9,129 bases of DNA, from assembly GCA_002474345.1 (NCBI GenBank), contig DKQD01000015.1, forward strand, positions 1 through 9,129, in the 5' to 3' direction. Made by a program: the position numbers and the translations under genes. The notes under the pieces were generated by a model, which searched no databases, had not been told where the DNA came from, and worked only from the letters and a program-made list of their open reading frames with translations. Positions 1 to 5,536 of this stretch are shown piece by piece. Origin of the DNA: Bacteriovoracaceae bacterium UBA7317 (GTDB lineage: Bacteria > Bdellovibrionota > Bacteriovoracia > Bacteriovoracales > Bacteriovoracaceae). How positions within the stretch are numbered: the stretch's first letter is position 1; each line of letters begins with the position of its first letter.

Positions 1-99
1 ATCTGGACTGAATTAGGAATCCACTTTCTTTTTATAATTTATCAAACCTGGCTTTTCTTCTTCACTCGAAGGAAAAAAGAAAAAACAACTTATCCATAA
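1..99 (+). CDS. C-terminal end of a membrane protein (5' end outside window)
   Basis: The first reading frame is open from the first base to a TAA at 97-99, giving 32 residues; the other two + frames stop within 15 bases. The peptide has a hydrophobic aromatic segment (about residues 6-21, GIHFLFIIYQTWLFFF) followed directly by a basic tail with RRKK. This is the usual look of a last transmembrane helix with a positively charged cytoplasmic end. It overlaps the 3' end of the SRAP gene by 10 bases in a tail-to-tail arrangement. The family cannot be told from so short a piece. A chance open frame is possible, but the helix-plus-basic-tail pattern argues for a real gene end. Confidence 0.55.
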   Translation: MWTELGIHFLFIIYQTWLFFFTRRKKEKTTYP

Positions 100-770
100 G
101 AATGGCCATAAGTCACTTCCTGACGCTTAGATAGAACGTCCAAAAAATTCATAGGACCTTTTTTTTCAGGTAACGTAAGCCATTCATCAACAAAGTCTAA
201 ATCTAAAAACAGAGGTGACCTGTCATGACCCTGCTCAAAAACTTCTGAGGGAGGATCAACCGTAATGAGGGCAAAACTTTCAAAACTCAAGCTCCCATCT
301 TGAGAAACCCAGGAATCAAATAAACCTGGCGCCCACATTATTTCCCGATCCAGTGGATAAAAAGTAACAAGCCTCTTCTTTCCATTTTTTCCGCCTGGAA
401 CCCATTCATAAAACTCCCTAAAAGGAAAAAGACAATGATTAACTCCCACAAGACGCTTCCAAGTTTTCTTCTTGAAAAGTGAATCCAGTCTAGCGTTAAA
501 AAGGTTATACTTTGTGGGGACCTCTTCCCGGCTGCCAGCAGGACGTATTCTATACCTCATTGGTCTGATAAGTTTCTGACCATTGGCATAGACTATAACA
601 GGCGCAAATATATTCGGGTAAATAATGTTGTCTTCCCCAGGAATCTTAAATACCTTTGGAAACTCCTGAGTACCTCTTTTTAATTTCTGAAAGGCCCTTG
701 GAACTGGCATTGCATTAAAAAATGCAGACAATTTTTTTAAATCGCGCTCAATTTTCACTGAAAAACACAT
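90..770 (-). CDS. SRAP-family abasic-site DNA-protein crosslink protein (YedK/HMCES-like)
   Basis: SOS response-associated peptidase (SRAP) family. Known members use the N-terminal cysteine, exposed after Met removal, to form a thiazolidine crosslink with abasic sites in single-stranded DNA, shielding them at replication forks. The expected residues are visible (numbered from the chosen Met): Cys2 in MCFS, Asn92 in FNAR, Glu122 in REFYEW, and His182 in HDRSP. The 226-residue length is normal for the family. The frame opens with two consecutive ATGs (773 and 770). I chose the second because it puts Cys at position 2, as the chemistry requires, and because a GTGGGA ribosome site lies 7 nt before it but only 4 nt before the first. 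The motif MCFS differs from the commoner MCGR. The gene diverges from the lipid kinase gene. Family assignment is secure; the crosslinking role is inferred from the family. Confidence 0.92.
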   Translation of the reverse strand: MCFSVKIERDLKKLSAFFNAMPVPRAFQKLKRGTQEFPKVFKIPGEDNIIYPNIFAPVIVYANGQKLIRPMRYRIRPAGSREEVPTKYNLFNARLDSLFKKKTWKRLVGVNHCLFPFREFYEWVPGGKNGKKRLVTFYPLDREIMWAPGLFDSWVSQDGSLSFESFALITVDPPSEVFEQGHDRSPLFLDLDFVDEWLTLPEKKGPMNFLDVLSKRQEVTYGHSYG

Positions 771-777
771 CATTAAT

Positions 778-783
778 TCCCAC
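778..783 (-). promoter_or_regulatory. Ribosome binding site deciding the SRAP start
   Basis: GTGGGA on the - strand lies 4 nt before the ATG at 773 and 7 nt before the ATG at 770. The 7-nt spacing is the more usual one and favours the start that leaves Cys as residue 2. Confidence 0.5.
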
Positions 784-786
784 TAA

Positions 787-1608
787 ATGAAATTACTAAA
801 TGGAACGATAATTAAAAGGATACATATCTTACCTCAAAGGGAACTCCCTGTGGACCAAGAAAACTCAAAACCTCCCTCACTAGCATCAAAGGATGATGAA
901 GAGAAAAAAACTCTTGAGGTTAAAAACTTTCAAACAAAAGAAACCGATGAGGAAGAAAAAGGATCAACAACTTTTAAAGCTACGAGGAAAAACCTTCAAC
1001 TCCCCAGAAGAATTTTTCATATGGCCAATGGGTCCATCATCGCGACACTCTACCTCCATTATGTAGAACACTCATTTGCAGTACATACAATAGGAATTGG
1101 GGTTTGCCTTTTTTACATTTTTGAACAATTAAGAGTCAAATACCCTGAATATGCAGACTCATTTTCCATCATCAGCTCCTATTTTTATAGGGCCGAAGAG
1201 CAGCTCAAAGAATCGGCCATGATACCTTATGCTATGGGTCTTCTCCTTACGATACTTAGTTTTCCAAAAATTATTTCTGTTGTGGCGATATTTACGTTGG
1301 CCACGAGTGATCCCCTCTCAGCAATCATTGGCATTAAATTTGGGAAGCATCCCTTCCTAGAAAACAAAACTTATGAAGGGTCTGGCGCTTTTTTTATTAC
1401 ATGCTTTCTTTGCATATTCCTGCCTTTCCACTTTGTCATAGGTTTGACAGTTGGAAAAAATATCATGCTTTCCCTCATTTGGTCTCTTTTAGTTACGGCT
1501 TTTGAAGCATTACCATCAAGAGTAGATGATAATCTAACGATCCCCCTCGTCACTGCGACCATCGGTTGGATCATAACAACTCTTTGGAATATCCCTCTTT
1601 CTCCTTAA
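787..1608 (+). CDS. Integral-membrane CTP-dependent lipid kinase (dolichol/phytol/diacylglycerol kinase family, SEC59-like)
   Basis: The protein belongs to the family of yeast Dgk1, Sec59 and plant phytol kinase, which transfer phosphate from CTP to a lipid alcohol in the membrane. Family motifs are present in order: PRRIFHM (residues 73-79), SDPLSAIIGIKFGK (174-187) followed by NKTYEGS (193-199), and EALPSRVDDNLTIPL (240-254). Asp175 and Gly182 have the same 7-residue spacing as the catalytically important Asp and Gly reported for yeast Dgk1. About six hydrophobic segments lie between residues 81 and 268. Residues 22-66 form an unusual hydrophilic, acidic N-terminal stretch. The start is uncertain: the ATG at 787 has no Shine-Dalgarno site and lies only 13 bp from the divergent SRAP frame, whereas a GTG at 850 has a good one. 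The longest frame is given; the GTG would give 252 residues. The substrate (polyprenol, diacylglycerol or another lipid alcohol) cannot be read from sequence. Confidence 0.85.
   Translation: MKLLNGTIIKRIHILPQRELPVDQENSKPPSLASKDDEEKKTLEVKNFQTKETDEEEKGSTTFKATRKNLQLPRRIFHMANGSIIATLYLHYVEHSFAVHTIGIGVCLFYIFEQLRVKYPEYADSFSIISSYFYRAEEQLKESAMIPYAMGLLLTILSFPKIISVVAIFTLATSDPLSAIIGIKFGKHPFLENKTYEGSGAFFITCFLCIFLPFHFVIGLTVGKNIMLSLIWSLLVTAFEALPSRVDDNLTIPLVTATIGWIITTLWNIPLSP
836..842 (+). promoter_or_regulatory. Candidate ribosome binding site for an internal GTG start (850) of the lipid kinase
   Basis: AAAGGGA ends 7 nt before an in-frame GTG at 850-852. No comparable site precedes the ATG at 787. Using the GTG would remove 21 residues outside the conserved domain and widen the gap to the divergent SRAP gene to about 79 bp, leaving room for promoters. 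Confidence 0.45.
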
Positions 1609-1639
1609 AATAAAAAGGAAAAAGCAGAAAAAAAAAAGC

Positions 1640-1665
1640 AAAAAAATTGGATTAACCGACAATTT
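1640..1665 (-). terminator. Weak terminator-like site after the DnaA-like gene
   Basis: On the - strand AAATTG (1665-1660) and CAATTT (1649-1644) can pair across a 10-nt loop that contains the stop codon. They are followed by runs of 7 and then 10 T (1646-1640 and 1637-1628). The stem is only 6 bp and AT-rich, so the long T tracts are the main support. Confidence 0.3.
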
Positions 1666-2968
1666 GTTTTAAAGATTGGATATGGAAATCAACTTCAGGG
1701 TCTTTTTTTGAAATGGCCTTCTTTATTTTTTCTGCAGCATAAAGAATTGAAGTGTGGTCTCTATTAAAAAGATTTCCAATTCTTGTTAAACTCAGTTTTT
1801 CTTCACAATGCAACAAAAACATTGACAAATGCCTTGGCAATGCAAAATCCTTTTTCCTAGAATGACCCAAAAGGTCTTCGAGAGAAACACCAAAATACTG
1901 GGCCACTTTTTTGAGAACCTTAATTTCTCTTTGAGAAAAGCCTCCACTATATAAGAAAGAATCTTTACTTGATATGTCCTCAGCTTCATGAGCCTCATCT
2001 TGAAGCTTAAATTCTTTTAAGGCTTTTAAGTCTTTTAAAACTTCTTCAGCCTTCTCCGGTTCAATTAAGTCAGAGGACTCCTCTTTGATTCCATTTTCTA
2101 TTTGATAACCTAATTTAAAATGTGAGAGAGCCCCCTCTAACTGATACCCATTGCCCCCCCACTTTTTACAAAGCTCCTTAACAAAGTCTTCCTGACCTTC
2201 AATGGAATGCCTCTTTAGAAAACTGCATGCGAACAAATAAGATAATTCTTGGTCAAAATCCTGTAATTCTGAACTAACGAGAGAGGATAACCTCCCGGCC
2301 AGGCGTTGCTCTAAACTTTTAAAACTCTCAGGAGGCTCGTTACCTGTTAAAATAAGTTGCTTACCTTTTGCCTTAAGATTATTAAATAAAAGACAAAAAT
2401 CTCTCCTTAAAGGAGCATATTCAAAGCACGGCTCAATATCATCTACGAAAAGTCCATCCATATCATCAGCAAATTCTCCTAAAAAGGCAGATAATCCTGC
2501 GTCTTTCATCATGACCTTATAACGCTCTAAAAGCTCGCGACCGGTGATTAAATAAAGACGGTAACCTTTTTGATTTTTAAGGATCTCTTTTGCCATTCCA
2601 TATAACAGATGAGTCTTGCCTAAACCAGGCTTAGAAAAAAAGTAAACGTGAGGATAGTGGATCCCCGGTCTTTCAATGATGGCCCGGCTTAACTCCCAGG
2701 CTTCTTTATTACTAACACTTGTGTAAAAATCGCTAAGGGTCTTACCATACCCAGATAACCTCTCCTTCATTATTTTGAAGGGGTGCTTTCTTGGTACCTT
2801 TTTCTTCAAACCTGGAACACTTGTAAATAAAGAGTCCAAATCATTTTGATCAGAACTATCTATAGATTCACTTTCATTGGGAAAGTTTAGAAGCTCTAAT
2901 TGTTTCCATCCGTTTTTCACATGGGCCATCGCTGTTATAATTTCAGGGGAAATGTGATAGGGTTTCAA
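1652..2968 (-). CDS. DnaA-like AAA+ protein with DnaA domain IV, lacking a recognisable domain I
   Basis: Domains III and IV of the replication initiator DnaA are recognisable. AAA+ part, about residues 78-290: Walker A SKPGLGKTH (112-120), Walker B LFVDD (173-177), sensor I LTGN (207-210), and box VII RLAGR (222-226) carrying the positions of E. coli Arg281 and Arg285. DNA-binding part, about 345-438, with ALPRH (376-380) and the DnaA signature NRDHTSILYA (402-411). An acidic linker of some 50 residues separates the two. The first 75 residues do not look like domain I. Differences from DnaA: Ser112 replaces the first P-loop Gly, Asn210 the sensor I Asp, Tyr275 the sensor II Arg. Domain IV excludes Hda. 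With no dnaN or recF nearby it is probably a paralog rather than the main initiator (inference). The start is uncertain: the frame opens with TTG at 2968 without a Shine-Dalgarno site; ATG at 2929 (residue 14) is the alternative. Confidence 0.85.
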   Translation of the reverse strand: MKPYHISPEIITAMAHVKNGWKQLELLNFPNESESIDSSDQNDLDSLFTSVPGLKKKVPRKHPFKIMKERLSGYGKTLSDFYTSVSNKEAWELSRAIIERPGIHYPHVYFFSKPGLGKTHLLYGMAKEILKNQKGYRLYLITGRELLERYKVMMKDAGLSAFLGEFADDMDGLFVDDIEPCFEYAPLRRDFCLLFNNLKAKGKQLILTGNEPPESFKSLEQRLAGRLSSLVSSELQDFDQELSYLFACSFLKRHSIEGQEDFVKELCKKWGGNGYQLEGALSHFKLGYQIENGIKEESSDLIEPEKAEEVLKDLKALKEFKLQDEAHEAEDISSKDSFLYSGGFSQREIKVLKKVAQYFGVSLEDLLGHSRKKDFALPRHLSMFLLHCEEKLSLTRIGNLFNRDHTSILYAAEKIKKAISKKDPEVDFHIQSLKQIVG

Positions 2969-2995
2969 TATTAGTAGAAATTACCCTAAGGTCAA
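2968..2995 (-). promoter_or_regulatory. Candidate sigma70-type promoter for the DnaA-like gene
   Basis: On the - strand TTGACC (2995-2990, 5 of 6 to consensus) and TAATAT (2973-2968, 4 of 6) are separated by 16 nt. The -10 box overlaps the TTG that opens the frame, so transcription would begin near 2961, inside the longest frame. If this promoter is used, translation must start downstream, for example at the ATG at 2929. It lies in the 58-bp gap shared with the divergent sirtuin gene. Confidence 0.4.
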
Positions 2996-3026
2996 TCATT
3001 TTTGTCTGGTTTTTTTGAGGCCATAA

Positions 3027-3752
3027 ATGCAAAAAGATATCCACCATAAAAAGTTCACTTCCATTGTCATCTTAACTGGAGCTGGAATTTCAGCTGAATC
3101 AGGTATTAAAACATTTAGGGACGAAGATGGACTTTGGGAAAACCACCGCGTTGAAGATATAGCTTCCCCTGAAGGCTTTCAAAGAAACCCTAAGATGGTC
3201 TACAACTTTTATAATGAGAGAAGAAAGCAACTCCTCTCCAATGAAGTGAAACCAAATAGAGGTCATATGGCATTGGCCCAGCTAGAAAATGATTTCAAAG
3301 GTCAAACGACGCTTATCACTCAAAATGTTGATGACCTTCATGAAAGGGCCGGCTCTAAAAGTGTACTTCATATGCACGGAGAGCTCCTAAAAATGCGCTG
3401 TCAGTTCACCAACCAAGTCTTCCTTACCAAAAAAAGCTTCGATGAAAAGACCGCATGCCTTTGTTGTCATAAGCCGGGTGCTCTAAGACCTCACATCGTG
3501 TGGTTTGGAGAGGTCCCTTTTTACATGGACGATATTCAAAGAGTTCTCGAAAAGTGCGACCTCTTTCTTTCCATAGGGACTTCTGGTCAAGTTTACCCCG
3601 CTGCCATGTTCATGCAAGTGGCCAGGCAGCAAGGGGCCCTCACGATAGAGATTAATAAGGACCCAACGGCCAATTCGCCCCTATTTGATAAAACATTCCA
3701 CGGTAAAGCAGGAGACATCCTCCCTGATTTCATATCAAACTTCTTTGCCTAA
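3027..3752 (+). CDS. cobB: NAD-dependent protein deacylase, Sir2 family (CobB type)
   Basis: Sirtuins remove acetyl or longer acyl groups from lysine side chains using NAD+, releasing nicotinamide and O-acyl-ADP-ribose, in the cytoplasm. Family motifs: GAGIS (residues 18-22), FRDEDGLWE (30-38), TQNVDDLHERAG (98-109), catalytic His117 in HMHGE, GTSGQVYPAA (184-193) and EIN (208-210). Tyr62 and Arg65 in FYNERR match the Tyr/Arg pair that lets E. coli CobB also remove succinyl groups. Cys125, Cys144, Cys146 and Cys147 sit where E. coli CobB has its cysteines, so zinc binding is likely though not proven. The 241-residue length fits a short CobB form without an N-terminal extension. The ATG has GAGG 6 nt upstream. 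The gene diverges from the DnaA-like gene. CobB-type specificity is inferred from motifs. Confidence 0.95.
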   Translation: MQKDIHHKKFTSIVILTGAGISAESGIKTFRDEDGLWENHRVEDIASPEGFQRNPKMVYNFYNERRKQLLSNEVKPNRGHMALAQLENDFKGQTTLITQNVDDLHERAGSKSVLHMHGELLKMRCQFTNQVFLTKKSFDEKTACLCCHKPGALRPHIVWFGEVPFYMDDIQRVLEKCDLFLSIGTSGQVYPAAMFMQVARQQGALTIEINKDPTANSPLFDKTFHGKAGDILPDFISNFFA

Positions 3753-3771
3753 AGTTTAAACAGCTCCAAAA

Positions 3772-3801
3772 TTGACAGCCTCTTCCCAACTTCTTTAAAA
3801 T
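3772..3801 (+). promoter_or_regulatory. Strong sigma70-type promoter for the exported hydrolase
   Basis: TTGACA (3772-3777, perfect -35) and TAAAAT (3796-3801, 5 of 6 to the -10 consensus) are 18 nt apart. The predicted transcript start near 3808 leaves a leader of about 23 nt containing AAAGGAG (3816-3822), 8 nt before the ATG. It is the best promoter match in the window and separates this gene from the sirtuin gene upstream. Confidence 0.7.
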
Positions 3802-3830
3802 TCGAAAGACACCTTAAAGGAGTAACACTC

Positions 3831-5042
3831 ATGAAGAGATGTTCTTTTTTTTACCTAATGGTCGTTTACGGATTGGTATTTTCATCTTATAGCTGGAGTG
3901 CGAAAGAAGAAAACCTACTCCTTCCAGTTCCCAAGAAGTACACATTTGAGAAAGTTCTCAGATCAAACAGTATGGGGATTAATCAGAAATTGTCCATTCA
4001 CATCAGACGTTTTAAAAAAGAAGGTGCTCCTCCTCTTATCCTATCCCATGCCCTCATATTGAACAGCATCGCGATGGAGGCCCTTGGAAGAGAGCTTTGG
4101 CAAAAAGGTTACGACGTTTGGATGCCAAATATGAGAGGTCATGGGAACGGAAGCGAGAGATCGACAATATACCCATACCTACCCGGAGATTACGGATTTG
4201 ATCAGATGATCTCTCACGACCTCCCCCTTATCTTAGACAAAATCTTTTCAATAACTAAAAAAAAGGTTCACCTCATGGGGCTCTCAATGGGAGCACTCCT
4301 CTGGGACAAATATTTAGATGGCATCGGCCTTGATGAAATGGGTAATTTTACCAAAGAAAGAAACCGGGCCATGATAAGGAGACAAAAAGTCCTTAGTTAC
4401 ACCGCACTAGGTATTCCCCTAGACATTTGGAAAATTAACCCTCAAATCAAAAAGCTTTTATTGCCATTTATCCCGATGGTAAAACCGTTCCACTTTTTTA
4501 TTCCTCTAACAACAAATCAAGACCCTGCCTTTAAAAGACCTTTGACGTTAAAGGAAATTTTTAGAAGACAGCTTATAAAAGCGATTAAGCCCATTTTTGT
4601 TGAAATTTTGCCTCTAGGCATTATTACAAGGGACGGCATTGATACAAAAAATGGAGAAAGAGAAGACCTTGTGACGACTTATATCTCGCAGGCACACACA
4701 GATATAGTCCATGATTTTTTAAGATGGCTTCACAGACCCTACAACTCCAGAAGTGGCGAGGTCTCTTACAAAGGACCTCGCTACTCCAAAACACCTAGCC
4801 TTTTTATTTTTGGAGAGAAAGACCAATTGGCCCCTTACGACCTAGGAGAGGAACAAATTCCTCATATATACGATCACGACGTCCCCCCAATCATTTATAA
4901 ATTCTGCAAAAAAGCACACGTAGACCTTATTTTAAATAAGGCAGTCAAACCTGTAGGAAAAATTTTAAAAAAGTTTTTAAAAGACCCAAAGAAGTTCCTT
5001 AAAAGCAGACAATTCATTAATGAAATGGGTCATTGCGATTAA
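3831..5042 (+). CDS. Exported alpha/beta hydrolase (lipase/esterase-like)
   Basis: The N-terminus is a likely Sec signal peptide: MKRC, a hydrophobic core to about residue 20, and a probable cleavage after SWSA (residue 24). The mature protein has an alpha/beta-hydrolase fold. SHALILNS (72-79) is a likely oxyanion-hole strand, GYDVWMPNMRGHG (93-105) resembles acid lipases and related hydrolases, and GLSMG (150-154) is the nucleophile elbow with Ser152. Asp331 in FGEKDQLAP and His363 in KKAHVD complete a plausible triad. About 165 residues between the nucleophile and the acid (roughly 160-325) form a large basic cap or lid, which would set substrate choice. The substrate is unknown; a lipid or other ester is likeliest. 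The ATG follows a strong Shine-Dalgarno site and a clear promoter. The C-terminal 40 residues are very lysine-rich. Catalytic residues are assigned by motif position, not alignment. Confidence 0.82.
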   Translation: MKRCSFFYLMVVYGLVFSSYSWSAKEENLLLPVPKKYTFEKVLRSNSMGINQKLSIHIRRFKKEGAPPLILSHALILNSIAMEALGRELWQKGYDVWMPNMRGHGNGSERSTIYPYLPGDYGFDQMISHDLPLILDKIFSITKKKVHLMGLSMGALLWDKYLDGIGLDEMGNFTKERNRAMIRRQKVLSYTALGIPLDIWKINPQIKKLLLPFIPMVKPFHFFIPLTTNQDPAFKRPLTLKEIFRRQLIKAIKPIFVEILPLGIITRDGIDTKNGEREDLVTTYISQAHTDIVHDFLRWLHRPYNSRSGEVSYKGPRYSKTPSLFIFGEKDQLAPYDLGEEQIPHIYDHDVPPIIYKFCKKAHVDLILNKAVKPVGKILKKFLKDPKKFLKSRQFINEMGHCD

Positions 5043-5075
5043 GGATCGAAAAGAGAAATAAATAAGTACCATGAA

Positions 5076-5104
5076 TTGAAAAACTTTGTTAGCCTAGCTA
5101 GATA
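5076..5104 (+). promoter_or_regulatory. Weak promoter candidate before the 93-residue gene
   Basis: TTGAAA (5076-5081, 5 of 6) and TAGATA (5099-5104, only 3 of 6) are 17 nt apart. A transcript would start about 25 nt before the ATG. The -35 box and spacing are good but the -10 box is poor. The palindrome CTAGCTAG (5094-5101 region) overlaps it. Confidence 0.3.
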
Positions 5105-5135
5105 GGATGAAATTTAAGAAAGGGACTAAAAAAAA

Positions 5136-5417
5136 ATGAAAGGCCCCTCAGACAAAATAAGATGTTTTGTCATTGCCGATGACTATAGATGGCATGTATT
5201 AACAAGCTCTATTGAAGAGTTCCATAAATACACCCTATCTTACTTGGCCCTTATGAACAGCTCTAGAAAAGAAAATCATTATTACTTTAAAAATCTTTTT
5301 CTTGAGCATGAAGAGTACGAACACATTTTAAGCCAAATGAGAGGACAAAGCGGCTCTCCTCACCAGGTCCAAACAAAGAAAGAGCCAAAAAAAAATCATC
5401 TTAGAATAGTGGACTAA
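5136..5417 (+). CDS. Small hypothetical protein, 93 residues
   Basis: I do not recognise this protein. It has a ribosome site, AAAGGGA, 10 nt before the ATG, and normal codon use for the window, so it is probably real. The N-terminal half looks folded, with a possible strand IRCFVIADDYRWHVLTSS (residues 8-25) followed by helical, aromatic-rich sequence to about residue 68, including HYYFKNLFLEHEEYEHIL. The last 25 residues are polar and lysine-rich and look disordered. It has no signal peptide, no transmembrane segment and no cysteine cluster, so it is probably cytoplasmic. It lies between the exported hydrolase and the DUF349 gene on the same strand, 119 bp before the latter. Cotranscription with the DUF349 gene is possible, since no terminator is visible between them, but this is inference. 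Confidence 0.7.
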   Translation: MKGPSDKIRCFVIADDYRWHVLTSSIEEFHKYTLSYLALMNSSRKENHYYFKNLFLEHEEYEHILSQMRGQSGSPHQVQTKKEPKKNHLRIVD

Positions 5418-5460
5418 CATTAATAAAATTACTGTTTAACTTCTAATAAAAATCTTTTAT

Positions 5461-5472
5461 CTTCTTAAGAAG
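5461..5472. repeat. Perfect 12-bp palindrome upstream of the DUF349 gene
   Basis: CTTCTTAAGAAG is its own reverse complement and lies in the 119-bp gap before the DUF349 gene. It has no following T run and no loop, so it is not a terminator. It could be a small operator, or chance in AT-rich DNA. I see no convincing promoter in this gap: TTGATA at 5485-5490 has no good -10 partner. Confidence 0.35.
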
Positions 5473-5536
5473 CATAACAACATTTTGATAACCTCATAAG
5501 AATAAAATAAAGAAAGGTTAAGAAGGAAAGACAACT

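Noticed and set aside
60..71. Small hairpin CTTC-ACTC-GAAG near the end of the partial membrane protein gene.
   Set aside because: Only a 4-bp stem, inside coding sequence, with no T run on the correct side for either gene.
90..360. Two near-matches to the DnaA box TTATNCACA: TTATCCATA at 90-98 and TTATCCACT on the - strand at 360-352.
   Set aside because: Each has one mismatch and both lie within the SRAP coding region. There is no cluster of boxes and no AT-rich unwinding element with them, so this is not an origin.
1597..1624. Inverted repeat CTTTCTCCTT/AAGGAAAAAG at the end of the lipid kinase gene, as a possible terminator.
   Set aside because: One mismatch in an AT-rich stem, and it is followed on the + strand by A runs, not T runs, so it is not an intrinsic terminator for that gene.
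1371..1998. Open frames on the - strand at 1371-1574 and 1792-1998.
   Set aside because: Both lie inside well-supported genes (lipid kinase and DnaA-like) in another frame, with no ribosome site or recognisable protein features.
1652..2968. Reading the DnaA-like gene as Hda.
   Set aside because: Hda lacks domain IV; this protein has a clear domain IV with the RDHTS signature.
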